A stretch of 64,000 bases of DNA from JBNKHH01 sp050290245 (GCA_050290245.1 JBNKHH010000020.1:15645-79644), one strand, 5' to 3'. Shown: positions 26,409 to 36,463, counted from the stretch's first letter. Notes: generated by a model not told the origin, from the letters alone. Numbers and translations: made by a program.

Positions 26409-26897
26409 TCAGCCTGCGGACAGGCCGATCAGCAGATAGAACATCAGGGCCGGTGCGAGCGCGAACCCCATGGGAAATTCGCGTCGGGTCCAGCTTTCCC
26501 AGCTGGCAAAACGCGCCCGAATGGAAGTTGCGCGCGCCAATCTGTGGATGGCAAAGGCCGCGATCACCGTTGCTCCCAGGAGATACATGAAGGGCATGCC
26601 GTCCGGGAGTGCAATGAAAGGCGCCATGGCGGCGGCGTACTTGGCATCACCTGCTCCGACGAGTCCCAGCGAAGTCAGCACGAAGCCGATCACAAGGACG
26701 ACGGCAAAATGACTCCAGCGCCACAGGTACTCGGAGAAGGGCAGAGCCACGAGGCCAATGACAGCGAAAACAATCAAAAGCGCCAGCACGGCCTTGTTGG
26801 GGATCTTCATCGACGACAAGTCGCTCCATGCCACCCAAACGGTGATCGGAATGACAAAAGGCAAGAACCAGGCGGCTGTAGTCCAATCAATGGCCAT
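26409..26897 (-). CDS. cpaA: Prepilin peptidase CpaA/TadV
   Basis: Inner-membrane aspartic protease of 162 residues that cleaves Flp pilin leader peptides. Both catalytic aspartates are seen: in WSDLSSMKIPN (about residue 25) and in the GAGDAKY motif (about residue 84). Six hydrophobic segments; the short form lacks the N-methylation domain, as usual for Tad systems. Last gene of the Tad locus, 12 bp after a tadD gene. Confidence 0.92.
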   Translation of the reverse strand: MAIDWTTAAWFLPFVIPITVWVAWSDLSSMKIPNKAVLALLIVFAVIGLVALPFSEYLWRWSHFAVVLVIGFVLTSLGLVGAGDAKYAAAMAPFIALPDGMPFMYLLGATVIAAFAIHRLARATSIRARFASWESWTRREFPMGFALAPALMFYLLIGLSAG

Positions 26898-26909
26898 GTC
26901 TGCGATCCG

Positions 26910-27764
26910 CTACCCTTGGCCTTCAAGAGCCTCGAGGCTCCGAACGGCGGCATCAAAGTGCTGTGGGTGCGTGTCGATGGCTTCGGCCAGCAGTGCCTTG
27001 CCGGTGTTGATATCGCCTTGTTTGATGGCAGACAGCGCTGCCGTGTACAAAAGCTGCGCATGTTCGTTCTGGGTCATGGGAACCACGGGCATGTCGTATT
27101 TGCGCTGCGCCGCCCGTGCCAGAACCAAATTATTCTTGGCGGTGAACATCGAGGCATCATAGGTCAGGGCCTCGGCAAACAGCCGCTCGGCCCCCACGTA
27201 GTCGCCTCGCGTCAGCTTTGAATAGCCCCAGTTGTTCAGCGTTCCCGAAGGTTTGGTCGTCAGACCGACAGCGATTTCATAGAAACTGTCGGCCTTTTCC
27301 CATTCCTTGTTGCTGTCCGCCACCATGGCTTCGAGGCGATAGCGTTTGAATGTCTCGTGGGTGGGCGGGACCTTGTCCAGTTCGACCTCGGCCTTGTCCC
27401 ATTCGTTCGCGCGGATCAATGCGTCCGCATATTCGACCCGATCCTCGGCAGTCGCACCGGGCATCGCCAGAACGTCCTGCCACGCTGCGGCGGCCGCCGA
27501 GGGCTTGCGCGCGCGCACCAGAGAGGCAGCCAGCCCGCGTCTCAGGTCGATGCGATTGGGGTTGTCGGCAATCGTGCGTTGAAAATAGGCGACCGCTTCG
27601 TTCGGGTCGGCGACGGTCAGCATCACGTCATTTAGGTTGGATTCATCAATGACATTCACGTCCTTGATGGCCTGCTCGACGTCTTCGTCGCTCACTCCGC
27701 GTTCACAGGCGGAAAGTCCAAAAATGCCTATAAGGCATGTCGTTACAAGTCCGGCGTACCGCAT
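26910..27764 (-). CDS. tadD: TPR lipoprotein TadD-like (first copy)
   Basis: A 284-residue protein with a lipoprotein signal (lipobox LSAC, Cys20) followed by TPR-type helices, e.g. EAVAYFQRTIADNP, LNNWGYSKLTRGDY and AERLFAEALTYDA. TadD proteins are outer-membrane-linked pilotin/assembly factors for the Tad secretin. A second, shorter TadD lies just upstream in the operon; two copies are usual for Rhodobacterales. Confidence 0.85.
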   Translation of the reverse strand: MRYAGLVTTCLIGIFGLSACERGVSDEDVEQAIKDVNVIDESNLNDVMLTVADPNEAVAYFQRTIADNPNRIDLRRGLAASLVRARKPSAAAAAWQDVLAMPGATAEDRVEYADALIRANEWDKAEVELDKVPPTHETFKRYRLEAMVADSNKEWEKADSFYEIAVGLTTKPSGTLNNWGYSKLTRGDYVGAERLFAEALTYDASMFTAKNNLVLARAAQRKYDMPVVPMTQNEHAQLLYTAALSAIKQGDINTGKALLAEAIDTHPQHFDAAVRSLEALEGQG

Positions 27765-27807
27765 GGGCCTCGTCCCTTACTGCTCACGTCCGCCGTGCTG
27801 CGCCCGT

Positions 27808-28380
27808 CTATGGGGTCTCTGGGGTCGCCAGCAACCGGTAATATCCGGGACCACGGCGAACCAGGCGGAAATTCTCGGGCGGAGAATACTCGGGATTTTC
27901 GATATTAGCGAGAGCCAACCGAAGGTTTTCGCGGATTTCCGCGCTTTGGCCGCTATCCAGAGCGAAGGCCAGGCGGAACACACGACTGGCTTCGCCGTAC
28001 TGGCCCTTTTCCATCAGGACAACCCCGAGATTGTTCCAGGCCGGTGGAAAGGTTTCGTCATACTCCGTTGCCCGCCGCAGGATCTGCTCGGCCTGGTTCA
28101 GGCGGCCGAGTTGCAGGTTTGCAGACCCTATGGCCGAGAGCACATCGACGTTGACGCCTTGTTCGGCGGCCGCCCGAAGATACGCCTTCAAAGCGAGTTC
28201 GTATTCGCCAGCCTCCATCAGTCGATGACCGACGATCAGGCCGTCGATCGATTGCTCGCCGACAGGACGCCCGCCCGGGGCAAACGGGCTGCCTTCAGAT
28301 TGGCGAAGGCCGCCAGCGGTATCGCAAGCGGCCAAGGCCAGAAGGGCAGTGCCTGCCCAGATAAGTTGTAAGTAGCGCAT
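27808..28380 (-). CDS. tadD: TPR lipoprotein TadD-like (second copy)
   Basis: A 190-residue TPR protein with lipobox LAAC (Cys19) and the repeats LMEAGEYELALKAYLRA, ANLQLGRLNQAEQILRRA and NLGVVLMEKGQYGEASRVF. It lies 8 bp downstream of tadC and 43 bp upstream of the other tadD. Likely role: secretin assembly for the Flp pilus. Confidence 0.85.
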   Translation of the reverse strand: MRYLQLIWAGTALLALAACDTAGGLRQSEGSPFAPGGRPVGEQSIDGLIVGHRLMEAGEYELALKAYLRAAAEQGVNVDVLSAIGSANLQLGRLNQAEQILRRATEYDETFPPAWNNLGVVLMEKGQYGEASRVFRLAFALDSGQSAEIRENLRLALANIENPEYSPPENFRLVRRGPGYYRLLATPETP

Positions 28381-28388
28381 ATGCCCCT

Positions 28389-29390
28389 TTAGAAGCCAGC
28401 CTTCGTCAGCGTCTCGGCAATGCCGTAAACCGATGGTCCGATCAGGATGATCAGCAGCGGCGGCACCGTCAGCATCATTGTGGCAAGGGTCATCTTGGTG
28501 GGCAAGGTGTTTGCTTTTTCCTCGGCCCGCATGATGCGTTTATCGCGCATTTCCGCCGAGAAGACCCGGAGTGCTTCGGCGATGGACGTACCGAAGCTGG
28601 CCGACTGGATCAGCACGGTCACGAAGCTGGCAACGTCGGGCACACCGGCGCGTTCGGACATATCGCGCAGAACGCTGACGCGGTCCTTGCCCGCCTTCAT
28701 CTCGTTTGCGACGATCTCGAATTCATCGGCCAGTGCCGGGAAGCCGGCGCGGATTTCCTTGCTGACACGCACAATGGACTGGTCGAGCGACTGACCGGCT
28801 TCGACGCAGACCAGCATCATGTCCAGACTGTCGGGAAAGCCATTGGTGATTTCTTCCTGGCGCGACTGCTGGCGCTTGGTCACCCAGTATTTGGGCAGCA
28901 TGTAGCCACAGGCACCGGGGATGATGACCGACAGGATCAGAGATTGCGTGGACGGCTCACCCGTGGCGCTGTTGTAGATCGCGTAGAGGATGCCGAGGAG
29001 CAGGAAACTGATGCCGAGCGCGAACTGCAGGAAGTGATAGGTTCGGACGGCATCCTTGGAGCTGTAGCCCGCCTGGAGGAGCTTGAGCCGCATGTCCGAG
29101 TATTCTTTTTCATCCTGCGGTTCCAGGAAGCTGGAGTATTTGTCCAGCTTGTCCACGCCCTTGCCGCGACCCCGGCGAAGACGGGCTTTGGCCTCTCCTT
29201 CATCGGTGTTGGCACGTGCCGCATCGCGAAGTTTGTCGAGTGGGTCTTTTTCCTTTTTCAGGAGGATCGGCAGCGTCATCAGCACAAGGAACATGCCCAG
29301 GACGCCGATGACCAAAAGCGGACCCAGTTCACCGAACTGATCGGTCAGAAGGGTGTTCGCTTGATCGATGTAGGACATCACGATTTCCAT
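28389..29390 (-). CDS. tadC: Tad pilus inner-membrane platform protein TadC
   Basis: A 333-residue type II/IV secretion F domain protein: an N-terminal helix, a cytoplasmic domain with the DSLDMMLVCVEAGQSLDQSI segment, and two C-terminal helices (ATMMLTVPPLLIILIGP). It pairs with TadB to form the platform that the CpaF motor works on. The ATG at 29390 lies 4 bp after the tadB stop; MSYIDQ four codons later is an alternative. Confidence 0.93.
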   Translation of the reverse strand: MEIVMSYIDQANTLLTDQFGELGPLLVIGVLGMFLVLMTLPILLKKEKDPLDKLRDAARANTDEGEAKARLRRGRGKGVDKLDKYSSFLEPQDEKEYSDMRLKLLQAGYSSKDAVRTYHFLQFALGISFLLLGILYAIYNSATGEPSTQSLILSVIIPGACGYMLPKYWVTKRQQSRQEEITNGFPDSLDMMLVCVEAGQSLDQSIVRVSKEIRAGFPALADEFEIVANEMKAGKDRVSVLRDMSERAGVPDVASFVTVLIQSASFGTSIAEALRVFSAEMRDKRIMRAEEKANTLPTKMTLATMMLTVPPLLIILIGPSVYGIAETLTKAGF

Positions 29391-29394
29391 GGGC

Positions 29395-30363
29395 TTACAC
29401 CTTGATGTTGACCAGCATCCGCATGACGAAAATGTTCACGGCCAGGAAGGCTGCGACCACCAGGCATGCAGGGATGAAGAGCGAGGTTTCTTTTACGTCG
29501 TCATAGTAGTTCGGCTGGATGACGTTGATCATCACCAATGCACCGATCGGGAAGATCGACAGGAACATGCCGGACCACTTGGCTTCTGCGGTGATCGCTT
29601 TGACGCGACGGAACAGTTTGAATCGGGAACGGATCACCTTGGCCAGACCGTCGAGGATCTCGGCCAAGTTGCCGCCTGACGTTTGCTGAATCGTGACGGC
29701 GACAGCCAAGAATCGAAGGTCTTGCATATCCATTCGCTGCGCCATGGATTTAAGTGCTTCGCCAACGTCGCGCCCGTAGGCGGCCTCGTCCGAGATGACG
29801 CCCATTTCAGAACCGAGCGGATCGGGAACCTCTTTCGCGACGATCTGCAGGGCGGAGGTGAACGGGTGACCGACGCGCAGGCTTCGCACCATCAGTTCGA
29901 CGGCGTCAGGAAGCTGTTCTTCCATCATGGAAAGACGTTTTTTGGCGGTCTTATTGACCCAGATATAGACCGCTCCGACACCCATCAGAACAGAAATGAC
30001 CAGCCGGATCGGAAGCGACGCCGCGGTACCAAAGGTCAAGAGGAAGAAGGCCACAACGGTCAGGATACCCATCACCATGATCAACTGGCCGGGCGTGAAG
30101 GCGATGTTCGCTTTCTGAGCCTTGTCGGCAAGGATCGAATAAAGCGGAATCGACTTCGAGCTCATGTGCTGGCTCATCTCCTTGCGGAGTTGTTCAAGCA
30201 CCTGCTCGCGACCTGCACCTTTTTCCAGCATCTCCAACCGGCGGTTGACGCGGTTGTTCAGGCTGATCGATTTCCCGAAGACCGTCAGGTAGATACCCTG
30301 AACCAGGGCCAGAACAGCCAGGAAGATCAGACCATAAATTAGTGGTTCTGCACTGATGACCAT
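29395..30363 (-). CDS. tadB: Tad pilus inner-membrane platform protein TadB
   Basis: A 322-residue paralogue of TadC with an N-terminal helix (PLIYGLIFLAVLALVQGIYL), two mid helices, the F-domain core DAVELMVRSLRVGHPFTSAL, and C-terminal helices. It lies between cpaF (6-bp gap) and tadC (4-bp gap). Confidence 0.93.
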   Translation of the reverse strand: MVISAEPLIYGLIFLAVLALVQGIYLTVFGKSISLNNRVNRRLEMLEKGAGREQVLEQLRKEMSQHMSSKSIPLYSILADKAQKANIAFTPGQLIMVMGILTVVAFFLLTFGTAASLPIRLVISVLMGVGAVYIWVNKTAKKRLSMMEEQLPDAVELMVRSLRVGHPFTSALQIVAKEVPDPLGSEMGVISDEAAYGRDVGEALKSMAQRMDMQDLRFLAVAVTIQQTSGGNLAEILDGLAKVIRSRFKLFRRVKAITAEAKWSGMFLSIFPIGALVMINVIQPNYYDDVKETSLFIPACLVVAAFLAVNIFVMRMLVNIKV

Positions 30364-30369
30364 CTGGGC

Positions 30370-31827
30370 TTACTCCGCAGCAAAGGGTTCGAAGATCGAA
30401 GACGGCAGATCATAGCCCCACATCCGGAAACGCTCGGAAAAGTGGCTGCGCACGCCCGTGGCAGTGAAATGGCCGATGATCTTGTTGTCGGGGGTTAGGC
30501 CGACACGCTGATAGCGGAAGACCTCCTGCATCGAGATCACCTCACCCTCCATGCCGGTCACCTCGGTGATCGAGACCATGCGGCGCGAACCGTCTTGGAG
30601 ACGCGAGGCCTGGACGATCAGGTTCACGGCCGAGGAAATCTGAGACCGAACTGCTTTCAGTGGCATTTCGATTCCGGCCATCGCGATCATGTTTTCCAGA
30701 CGCGAAACGCCATCGCGGGCCGAGTTGGCGTGAATCGTTGTCATCGAGCCGTCGTGACCGGTGTTCATGGCCTGAAGCATGTCGATGACTTCTTCGCCTC
30801 GGGTCTCACCGACGATGATGCGGTCGGGGCGCATACGAAGCGCGTTCCTGAGACAGTCGCGCTGCGTGACCGCGCCTTTGCCTTCGACGTTTGGCGGGCG
30901 GCTTTCCATCCGGCCCACGTGGGTCTGTTGCAGCTGAAGTTCTGCCGTATCCTCGATGGTCAGGATGCGTTCACTGTCGTCGATAAACGAGGACAGCGCG
31001 TTCAGAGTTGTCGTTTTACCCGAACCCGTACCGCCAGAGACGATGATGTTCAGGCGTGTGGCGACTGCAGCCTGAAGATAGGCGGCCATCTCTTCGGTAA
31101 AGGCACCAAAGTTGACGAGGTCGTCGACGGCCAGTTTTTCCTTTTTGAACTTACGAATCGACACCAGCGACCCATCGACGGCAATCGGCGGGACCATGGC
31201 GTTGAAACGCGAGCCGTCGGCGAGACGGGCGTCAACGTAGGGGTTCGATTCATCAACGCGACGACCCACTGCCGACACGATCTTGTCAATGATACGAAGA
31301 AGGTGGCGTTCGTCCTTGAAGGTTGTGTCCGTCAACTCCAGCTTACCGGCGCGTTCCACAAACACCTGTTGCGGTCCGTTCACCAGAATATCGTTAACGC
31401 TGTCGTCTTTCAGAAGCGGCTCAAGCGGGCCAAGGCCCGTCACCTCGTCATAGAGATCCTGGTTCAGCGTCTGCCGTTCTTCACGGTTCAGGACGACGCC
31501 CATTTCGTCGAGCGCTTCGCCCGAAATGGCCACGATCTCGGCCCGAAGGTCCGACTCAGTAGCCGTTTCAAGGGCACTCAGGTTCAGGTTGTCGAGGAGC
31601 CGCTTGTGCAGCTCCAGCTTGATCTCGCCAAGCCGCTCCTTCCGTTTGCGTTCCTTGTCGACCGGGGCGACCTGGCCGGGAACGCGACTGACATTGCGAC
31701 GCTTGGCCTCGACAACCGGGGCAGGGTTTGAGACCGGGCGGGTCTTGGTTCTGTCCTGGCCACCGGGAATAGAGGTCAGTTCTGGCGCGCTGGGGGTGTC
31801 GTCGCCTTTTTTATATTTCGAAAACAA
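30370..31827 (-). CDS. cpaF: Tad pilus assembly ATPase CpaF/TadA
   Basis: Hexameric secretion ATPase of 485 residues that powers Flp pilus extension (and, in Caulobacter, retraction). A basic, disordered N-terminal tail precedes the N-terminal domain; the ATPase core has Walker [11 protein letters not shown], Asp box [12 protein letters not shown], Walker [13 protein letters not shown] and the His box [11 protein letters not shown]. Located between cpaE and tadB. Confidence 0.96.
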   Translation of the reverse strand: MFSKYKKGDDTPSAPELTSIPGGQDRTKTRPVSNPAPVVEAKRRNVSRVPGQVAPVDKERKRKERLGEIKLELHKRLLDNLNLSALETATESDLRAEIVAISGEALDEMGVVLNREERQTLNQDLYDEVTGLGPLEPLLKDDSVNDILVNGPQQVFVERAGKLELTDTTFKDERHLLRIIDKIVSAVGRRVDESNPYVDARLADGSRFNAMVPPIAVDGSLVSIRKFKKEKLAVDDLVNFGAFTEEMAAYLQAAVATRLNIIVSGGTGSGKTTTLNALSSFIDDSERILTIEDTAELQLQQTHVGRMESRPPNVEGKGAVTQRDCLRNALRMRPDRIIVGETRGEEVIDMLQAMNTGHDGSMTTIHANSARDGVSRLENMIAMAGIEMPLKAVRSQISSAVNLIVQASRLQDGSRRMVSITEVTGMEGEVISMQEVFRYQRVGLTPDNKIIGHFTATGVRSHFSERFRMWGYDLPSSIFEPFAAE

Positions 31828-31846
31828 CGAATTGCTCCTTGTTCAA

Positions 31847-33094
31847 TCAGGCGCCTTCGGCGGCGGACACGTTTGTTTCGTGGATTGATGCGGCAAGTTT
31901 CTGCACTTCCTTGCGAAGCGCGTTTTTGCCCGCGACATCAGCAAGCGGCATGCCATGGTCATTCGATTGAATGACCTGTTTGCCGCCATCGGGCATCAAA
32001 AGTTCGATCTTGATGTCGAGGCTTTCTGCCATCCGTTTGACACGGCTCTTGCCGTTCAGATCGGTGAACCCGGGTGCGCGGTTCAGCACATAGCGCAGCT
32101 TTTCGAAGGGCAGTTCCTCGCCCTTGAGCGCGCGGATCATGCGCAGGGTATTCTGGGCCGAACGCATGTCCAGTTCCGTCATCGCGAAATAGACGTGCGC
32201 GGCGTTCAGCACGGTTTCGGTCCACATGACGACGGTGGTCGGCATGTCGATCACCACGTAGTCAAAATTCGCGCGCGCAACGTCGAGAATGCGTTGGACA
32301 TCCTGCTGACCCATGATGTCGAGCGGGATCAGTTCGCTTGGAGCGGTCAGAACCTGGAGTCTCTCGTTATAGGTCAAAAGCGCCTGCATGAAACTGTCAC
32401 TGTCCATGGACGAGGTGTCCTGCAGCAGCTCGAAAACCGCCTCGCGGCGCGGAAGGTCGAGATATGTCGACACCGAGCCGAACTGGAGATCAAAGTCGAT
32501 GAGGCAGACCCGCAGGGCATCGTCGCCCTTGTCGACATTCGCCAGTTCCCAGGCGAGGTTGACGGCAAAGGTGGTCGACCCCGTGCCACCGGCGAGACCG
32601 TGGACAGGGATGACAACGCCGTCGCGGTCACCGGTTGCCTTTATGTTGGTTTGGATGTTCGCCGCCTGAAGCTCGGCAAGTTCGGCCTTGTTGCGCATCC
32701 GGTCGATGGCATCGCCGAGCGCGCCGTCGGGGAGCGGGTAGGGGATGAATTCTTCGGCCCCAAGTTTGAGGAGCTTGTGCAGAATGATGGGGCTGACTTC
32801 TTCGGCGATTATGAGGATCTTGATTTTTTGCGAGGCAGCGCGCTTGACCAGGTCGGTCAGCTTGTCGACTTCGGCTTCGTCTTCCTGGTCAATGGCCAGG
32901 GCAACGAATTCAAGGGCATCGGCCTCGGGTTGATCCAGAAACATACCGGCGTCATCGACCGACAGGTCTCCCCAGCTCTCACCGCAGGCGGCCTCCATGT
33001 CCTCGATAAGAAGATCGAAATTCTGCACGTCCCTGCTGATCGTGCAGGCCACGATGGGTGCGGGTTCGTCCTGCAGTGCCGCGTTGCTCGTCAT
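31847..33094 (-). CDS. cpaE: Pilus localisation ATPase-like protein CpaE/TadZ
   Basis: A 415-residue protein: an N-terminal receiver-like domain and a C-terminal ParA/MinD-like domain. The P-loop reads GGTGSTTF and lacks the usual Lys, as known for atypical Walker A motifs in TadZ proteins. CLIDFDLQFGS supplies the switch region. It likely marks the pilus assembly site at the pole. I set the start at the ATG at 33094 (AAGGA upstream) rather than 30 codons earlier. The 223-bp gap to ompA suggests its own promoter. Confidence 0.9.
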   Translation of the reverse strand: MTSNAALQDEPAPIVACTISRDVQNFDLLIEDMEAACGESWGDLSVDDAGMFLDQPEADALEFVALAIDQEDEAEVDKLTDLVKRAASQKIKILIIAEEVSPIILHKLLKLGAEEFIPYPLPDGALGDAIDRMRNKAELAELQAANIQTNIKATGDRDGVVIPVHGLAGGTGSTTFAVNLAWELANVDKGDDALRVCLIDFDLQFGSVSTYLDLPRREAVFELLQDTSSMDSDSFMQALLTYNERLQVLTAPSELIPLDIMGQQDVQRILDVARANFDYVVIDMPTTVVMWTETVLNAAHVYFAMTELDMRSAQNTLRMIRALKGEELPFEKLRYVLNRAPGFTDLNGKSRVKRMAESLDIKIELLMPDGGKQVIQSNDHGMPLADVAGKNALRKEVQKLAASIHETNVSAAEGA

Positions 33095-33274
33095 ACCCTC
33101 ACGTCCTTCCGTACTGGGCCCCCCCGGATTGAACGGGGACTCTTTCCTTCGGCATTGGGTGGGCCGCGACTCGGCGCAGTTCACCCGACGGGCCGAAATT
33201 GGCGGGCAATATTGGCGACATTGAGGCTAAAAGATCGTAATTATTCGGTATTACACAACGATCCGAATGAAAAA

Positions 33275-33293
33275 GGGCGGCCAATGGCCGCCC
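33275..33293 (-). terminator. Intrinsic terminator after the ompA-type gene
   Basis: GGGCGGCC/GGCCGCCC 8-bp stem with an AAT loop, followed on the minus strand by TTTTTCATT. It lies 25 bp past the ompA-type stop and should separate the upstream pilus genes from cpaE. Confidence 0.75.
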
Positions 33294-33317
33294 CTCGAAA
33301 CAATAGTATGGCTGAAA

Positions 33318-33992
33318 TCAGCCGCCGCTCGCGGCACCTTCGATAGCGGCGATACCACCGCCCGAAATTTGCTGCGGCGGAACCGCGCTGCGGACGTAGT
33401 CGCGCCAGATGATGCCTGCGTACTTGCCGTTCAGGACCATGGGATGGCTTTCCACCACGCCCGACACCTCGGTGACCGTGCGGCGGTTGCGACGCTCGCG
33501 ATCAGGAGTGTCGACGACAGGCCGGGTCTCGCCGTAAGAGACGAGAGCCTCAAGGCGCGACCGGCTGATGCCCTGCGTGCCAAGATAGGCGACCACTGCG
33601 TTGGCGCGGCGGCGGCCAAGGCCATCGTTATAGGCGTTCGAACCAACGGCGTCCGTGTGACCGTAGACCCGGAAGCGGATCTCGGGGAACTGACGGATCC
33701 AGTTGGCCTGCTCGCGCAGAACCGTCTTGGCATCCTCGTCCAGAACCGCGCTGTCGAAGGCGAAGGTGACCTGCGTCGGAACTTCGGCCGTGAAGCGTTG
33801 GTTCAGGTTGGCCAGGAACTGCTGGTCACCGTTCTGGATCATGGTGTTGTTCATCGTGGGGTTGCCGAAGCCACCTTCGTCGATGAACGCGCCTGCTTCC
33901 TGGGTCCAGCTTTGGCCGATCGGGCCTTCGCCACAGGCTGTCAGAGCGAGCGCGCTGGCCCCGACCAGAAGTGCTTTGATCTTGAGGGTCAT
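33318..33992 (-). CDS. OmpA-family lipoprotein of the Tad locus
   Basis: A 224-residue lipoprotein with signal MTLKIKALLVGASALALTAC (lipobox LTAC). The C-terminal OmpA-like peptidoglycan-binding domain has VTFAFDSAVLDEDA, VYGHTDAVGS and RRRANAVVAYL. It probably anchors the secretin complex to the cell wall. The ATG at 33992 follows GGAG and lies 5 bp after the cpaC stop; an overlapping GTG at 34001 is less likely. Confidence 0.88.
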   Translation of the reverse strand: MTLKIKALLVGASALALTACGEGPIGQSWTQEAGAFIDEGGFGNPTMNNTMIQNGDQQFLANLNQRFTAEVPTQVTFAFDSAVLDEDAKTVLREQANWIRQFPEIRFRVYGHTDAVGSNAYNDGLGRRRANAVVAYLGTQGISRSRLEALVSYGETRPVVDTPDRERRNRRTVTEVSGVVESHPMVLNGKYAGIIWRDYVRSAVPPQQISGGGIAAIEGAASGG

Positions 33993-33997
33993 TGGTT

Positions 33998-35422
33998 TCA
34001 CTCCATCACATAGCCATAGGAGCCGGTGAAGTCCTGCTTGGCCACTTCGGCCGCAGCACCGGATCTGGGTGCACCCGAGGGGCGCGAGGTCTGCCCGAAG
34101 AGGAACAGTTCGCTCTCGGTCGGCGGACGGACGCGATCGGTCGGCAGCGCCAGTGCTTCACCACGAGTCGGCGAAACAAGGTGCGGCGTGATGATCACGA
34201 CGAGCTCCGACTGAGCACGCTGGTAGTTCGAGCTGCGGAACAGGGCGCCTAGGATCGGCACATCACCGAGCCAGGGAACCTGATTAACCGTGTCATTGAA
34301 GTCGTCCTGAAGCAGGCCCGAAATCGCGAAGCTCTGACCATCCATCATCTCGACGGTGGTTTCGGTTTCGCGGCGGCTGAAGCCATTGATCGCGAAGCCA
34401 GCGTTCGTGACGGTCGTCTGGCCGTCAATGGCCGAAACAGCGGCGTTCAGTTCCAGGTTGATGCGATGACCATCGATCACGCGCGGCGTGAAGGTCAGCT
34501 GTACACCAAAGGGCTTGTATTCGATCGTAACACCGCCGTCGTCATCGACGACCGGGATCGGATATTCGCCGCCGGCGAGGAAGCTGGCTTCCTGACCACT
34601 AAGCGCAACGAGGTTCGGTTCCGCCAGTGTGCGGACGAGGTCTTTTTCTTCCAGAGCCTGGAGAAGAACGCCGAAGGCAACGCTGCCGATGTCAAACCCG
34701 ACGCCAACCTGGCCCGCGAAGGCGCTGTTGAGGTTTAGGATGGTCGAGTCCGATGCACCAATCGTGGTTCCCGGGACGAGTGAGCCCGAGCCGCCAGCTG
34801 CTGAAACGGCAGCGTCCGAACCGGCATCAACGATGCTGATACCCGACGAAAGGCTTTTCAGAACAGTACGCTGAACTTCTGCAAAGCGAACTTTCAGCAT
34901 TACCTGGTGCGTGCCGCCGACGACCATCAGGTTCGATACCCGTTCCGGTGCGTAGCGGTTTGCCAGGTCAAGTGCACGATCCAGTTTCTCGATCGACGAA
35001 ATAACGCCAGAAAGAACGATGCCATCGTTGGCCGTGCGGACTTCGATCGGCTCGCCAGGAAGAATTTGACGAAGCCGTTCCTTGAACTCGGCGATGTCCG
35101 GGGTCACCTGTACTTCAACGTTGGTAATCAGGCGGCCGTCCGGTCCAAGCAAAGTCAGGGTCGTGCGACCCGGTGCCTTGCCGAGGACATAGATGGTACG
35201 GTCCGAAAGAGTGGAGATATCAGCAATGCCAGGGTTGGCAATGCTGAGTTCAGCAAACGGAGTTTCAGCTTCGACCACGACGGCCCGGTTCATCGGAACC
35301 TGAAGCGCAGATGACACCTCCCCCTGCATAATAGTTAATGACTGCGCCCCGCTTTGGGATGCAGTCGCAGCCGTGACGGCGAGGCCCAATAGCGCCGCCT
35401 TCAAGATTTTATCAAAAGTCAT
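33998..35422 (-). CDS. cpaC: Outer-membrane secretin CpaC/RcpA
   Basis: A 474-residue secretin with a signal peptide (MTFDKILKAALLGLAVTAATASQSGA). An N-terminal pilus-assembly N domain (ISTLSDRTIYVLGKAPGRTTL) and a BON-like part (EVRTANDGIVLSGVISS) precede the secretin core, which ends with VPWLGDVPILGALFRSS and VVIITPHLV, the hallmark of the family. It forms the outer-membrane channel for the Flp pilus. The start at 35422 replaces a frame start seven codons earlier. Confidence 0.94.
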   Translation of the reverse strand: MTFDKILKAALLGLAVTAATASQSGAQSLTIMQGEVSSALQVPMNRAVVVEAETPFAELSIANPGIADISTLSDRTIYVLGKAPGRTTLTLLGPDGRLITNVEVQVTPDIAEFKERLRQILPGEPIEVRTANDGIVLSGVISSIEKLDRALDLANRYAPERVSNLMVVGGTHQVMLKVRFAEVQRTVLKSLSSGISIVDAGSDAAVSAAGGSGSLVPGTTIGASDSTILNLNSAFAGQVGVGFDIGSVAFGVLLQALEEKDLVRTLAEPNLVALSGQEASFLAGGEYPIPVVDDDGGVTIEYKPFGVQLTFTPRVIDGHRINLELNAAVSAIDGQTTVTNAGFAINGFSRRETETTVEMMDGQSFAISGLLQDDFNDTVNQVPWLGDVPILGALFRSSNYQRAQSELVVIITPHLVSPTRGEALALPTDRVRPPTESELFLFGQTSRPSGAPRSGAAAEVAKQDFTGSYGYVME

Positions 35423-35582
35423 GTGACCTGCCTTTCCGATCACGCCTCAGTTACCGGGTCTACGCCCTTATAGCGCAGACGATGCGCCAATGTTGGATTT
35501 TTTTCAACAATCAGCCGGTTGAATGCGGAACCTGATGTGGATGCAAGGCAACACACGGCCAAGACTTGCGTCAGAAACGCGA

Positions 35583-35606
35583 CAGGCCACCGGATGTGGT
35601 GGCCTG
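35583..35606 (-). terminator. Stem-loop between cpaB and cpaC
   Basis: CAGGCCACC/GGTGGCCTG perfect 9-bp stem with a 6-base loop, 26 bp after the cpaB stop; TCGCGTTTCTG follows on the minus strand. The 210-bp cpaB-cpaC gap thus likely contains a terminator or attenuator and a cpaC promoter. Confidence 0.55.
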
Positions 35607-35632
35607 CGTTTCAACAATTTCCCGACCTTGGG

Positions 35633-36463
35633 TCAGTCTACGCAAGGGATCTCGACCGACGTGATCTCTTCACCCGAGCGACGGCGGACATAGCATTTCT
35701 TTTCCTGCTTTTCCGCTACCTGCTGTTCGATGCCGAGAAGTTCCCGCTGATCGACCTCGACTCCCTCGGAGACCACCTCGTCGTCGGCGCCAACGAGCGA
35801 CAGCGAAAGCCGTCCCGTTGATTGGGCCTGAGCCAGTGCGGCCACCTGTCGCGGAGACACTTCAACAGTGACCGTGCGGGCGACTGTCGGGCTGTTTCGA
35901 TCTTCATCGGCAGATTGGTCGATGGCAACGAGTCTGACGTTTGCCTCGATCAGCTTGGTGACATTTCCGTCGCCGATGCGCCCGGTCCAGTAAACGTCGA
36001 CACGGTCGCCTGGACGCAGGAAGCCCGACACACCGGACGTCACGTCGGTGCGGATGGCAAAGGCGCGCATTCCGGCGGACAGTCGCGACGACACACCGGC
36101 ATCGTCGCCGGGGGCCGTGACCTTGACGGCCATGACCGCCTCATTCGTTTCCATGGTGCGCAGGACCGAGCGTTCAATGTCGGTCCCCTTGGGGAACAGC
36201 TCTTCTTCGCTGGTAAATGCACCTTCCGGGATGGCTTCGACGGGCCAGCGGACCTTGCGGACGTCTTCGATGGACAGCCGCTGGCCATAGCGCATCTGTT
36301 TGGTGACAACATACACGTCCTTGACAGGAACGATTGCTCGCTTTGCGGCCTCCGCCTCGGCCAATTGAGCCTGCTGTTGACCAATATAGTCCTTGGCCAT
36401 GTATACTGCTGCACCGGCAAGTCCGATACCGACCAGCAATACGAATCCAAACACCAAACGCAT
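35633..36463 (-). CDS. cpaB: Flp pilus assembly protein CpaB/RcpC
   Basis: A 276-residue periplasmic protein with an N-terminal membrane anchor (RLVFGFVLLVGIGLAGAAVYMA), then SAF-type domains (VPVKDVYVVTKQMRYGQRLSIEDVRKVRW; RAFAIRTDVTSGVSGFLRPGDRVDVYW). It links inner platform and secretin. The ATG at 36463 has GAGGGG eight bases upstream. Confidence 0.92.
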   Translation of the reverse strand: MRLVFGFVLLVGIGLAGAAVYMAKDYIGQQQAQLAEAEAAKRAIVPVKDVYVVTKQMRYGQRLSIEDVRKVRWPVEAIPEGAFTSEEELFPKGTDIERSVLRTMETNEAVMAVKVTAPGDDAGVSSRLSAGMRAFAIRTDVTSGVSGFLRPGDRVDVYWTGRIGDGNVTKLIEANVRLVAIDQSADEDRNSPTVARTVTVEVSPRQVAALAQAQSTGRLSLSLVGADDEVVSEGVEVDQRELLGIEQQVAEKQEKKCYVRRRSGEEITSVEIPCVD

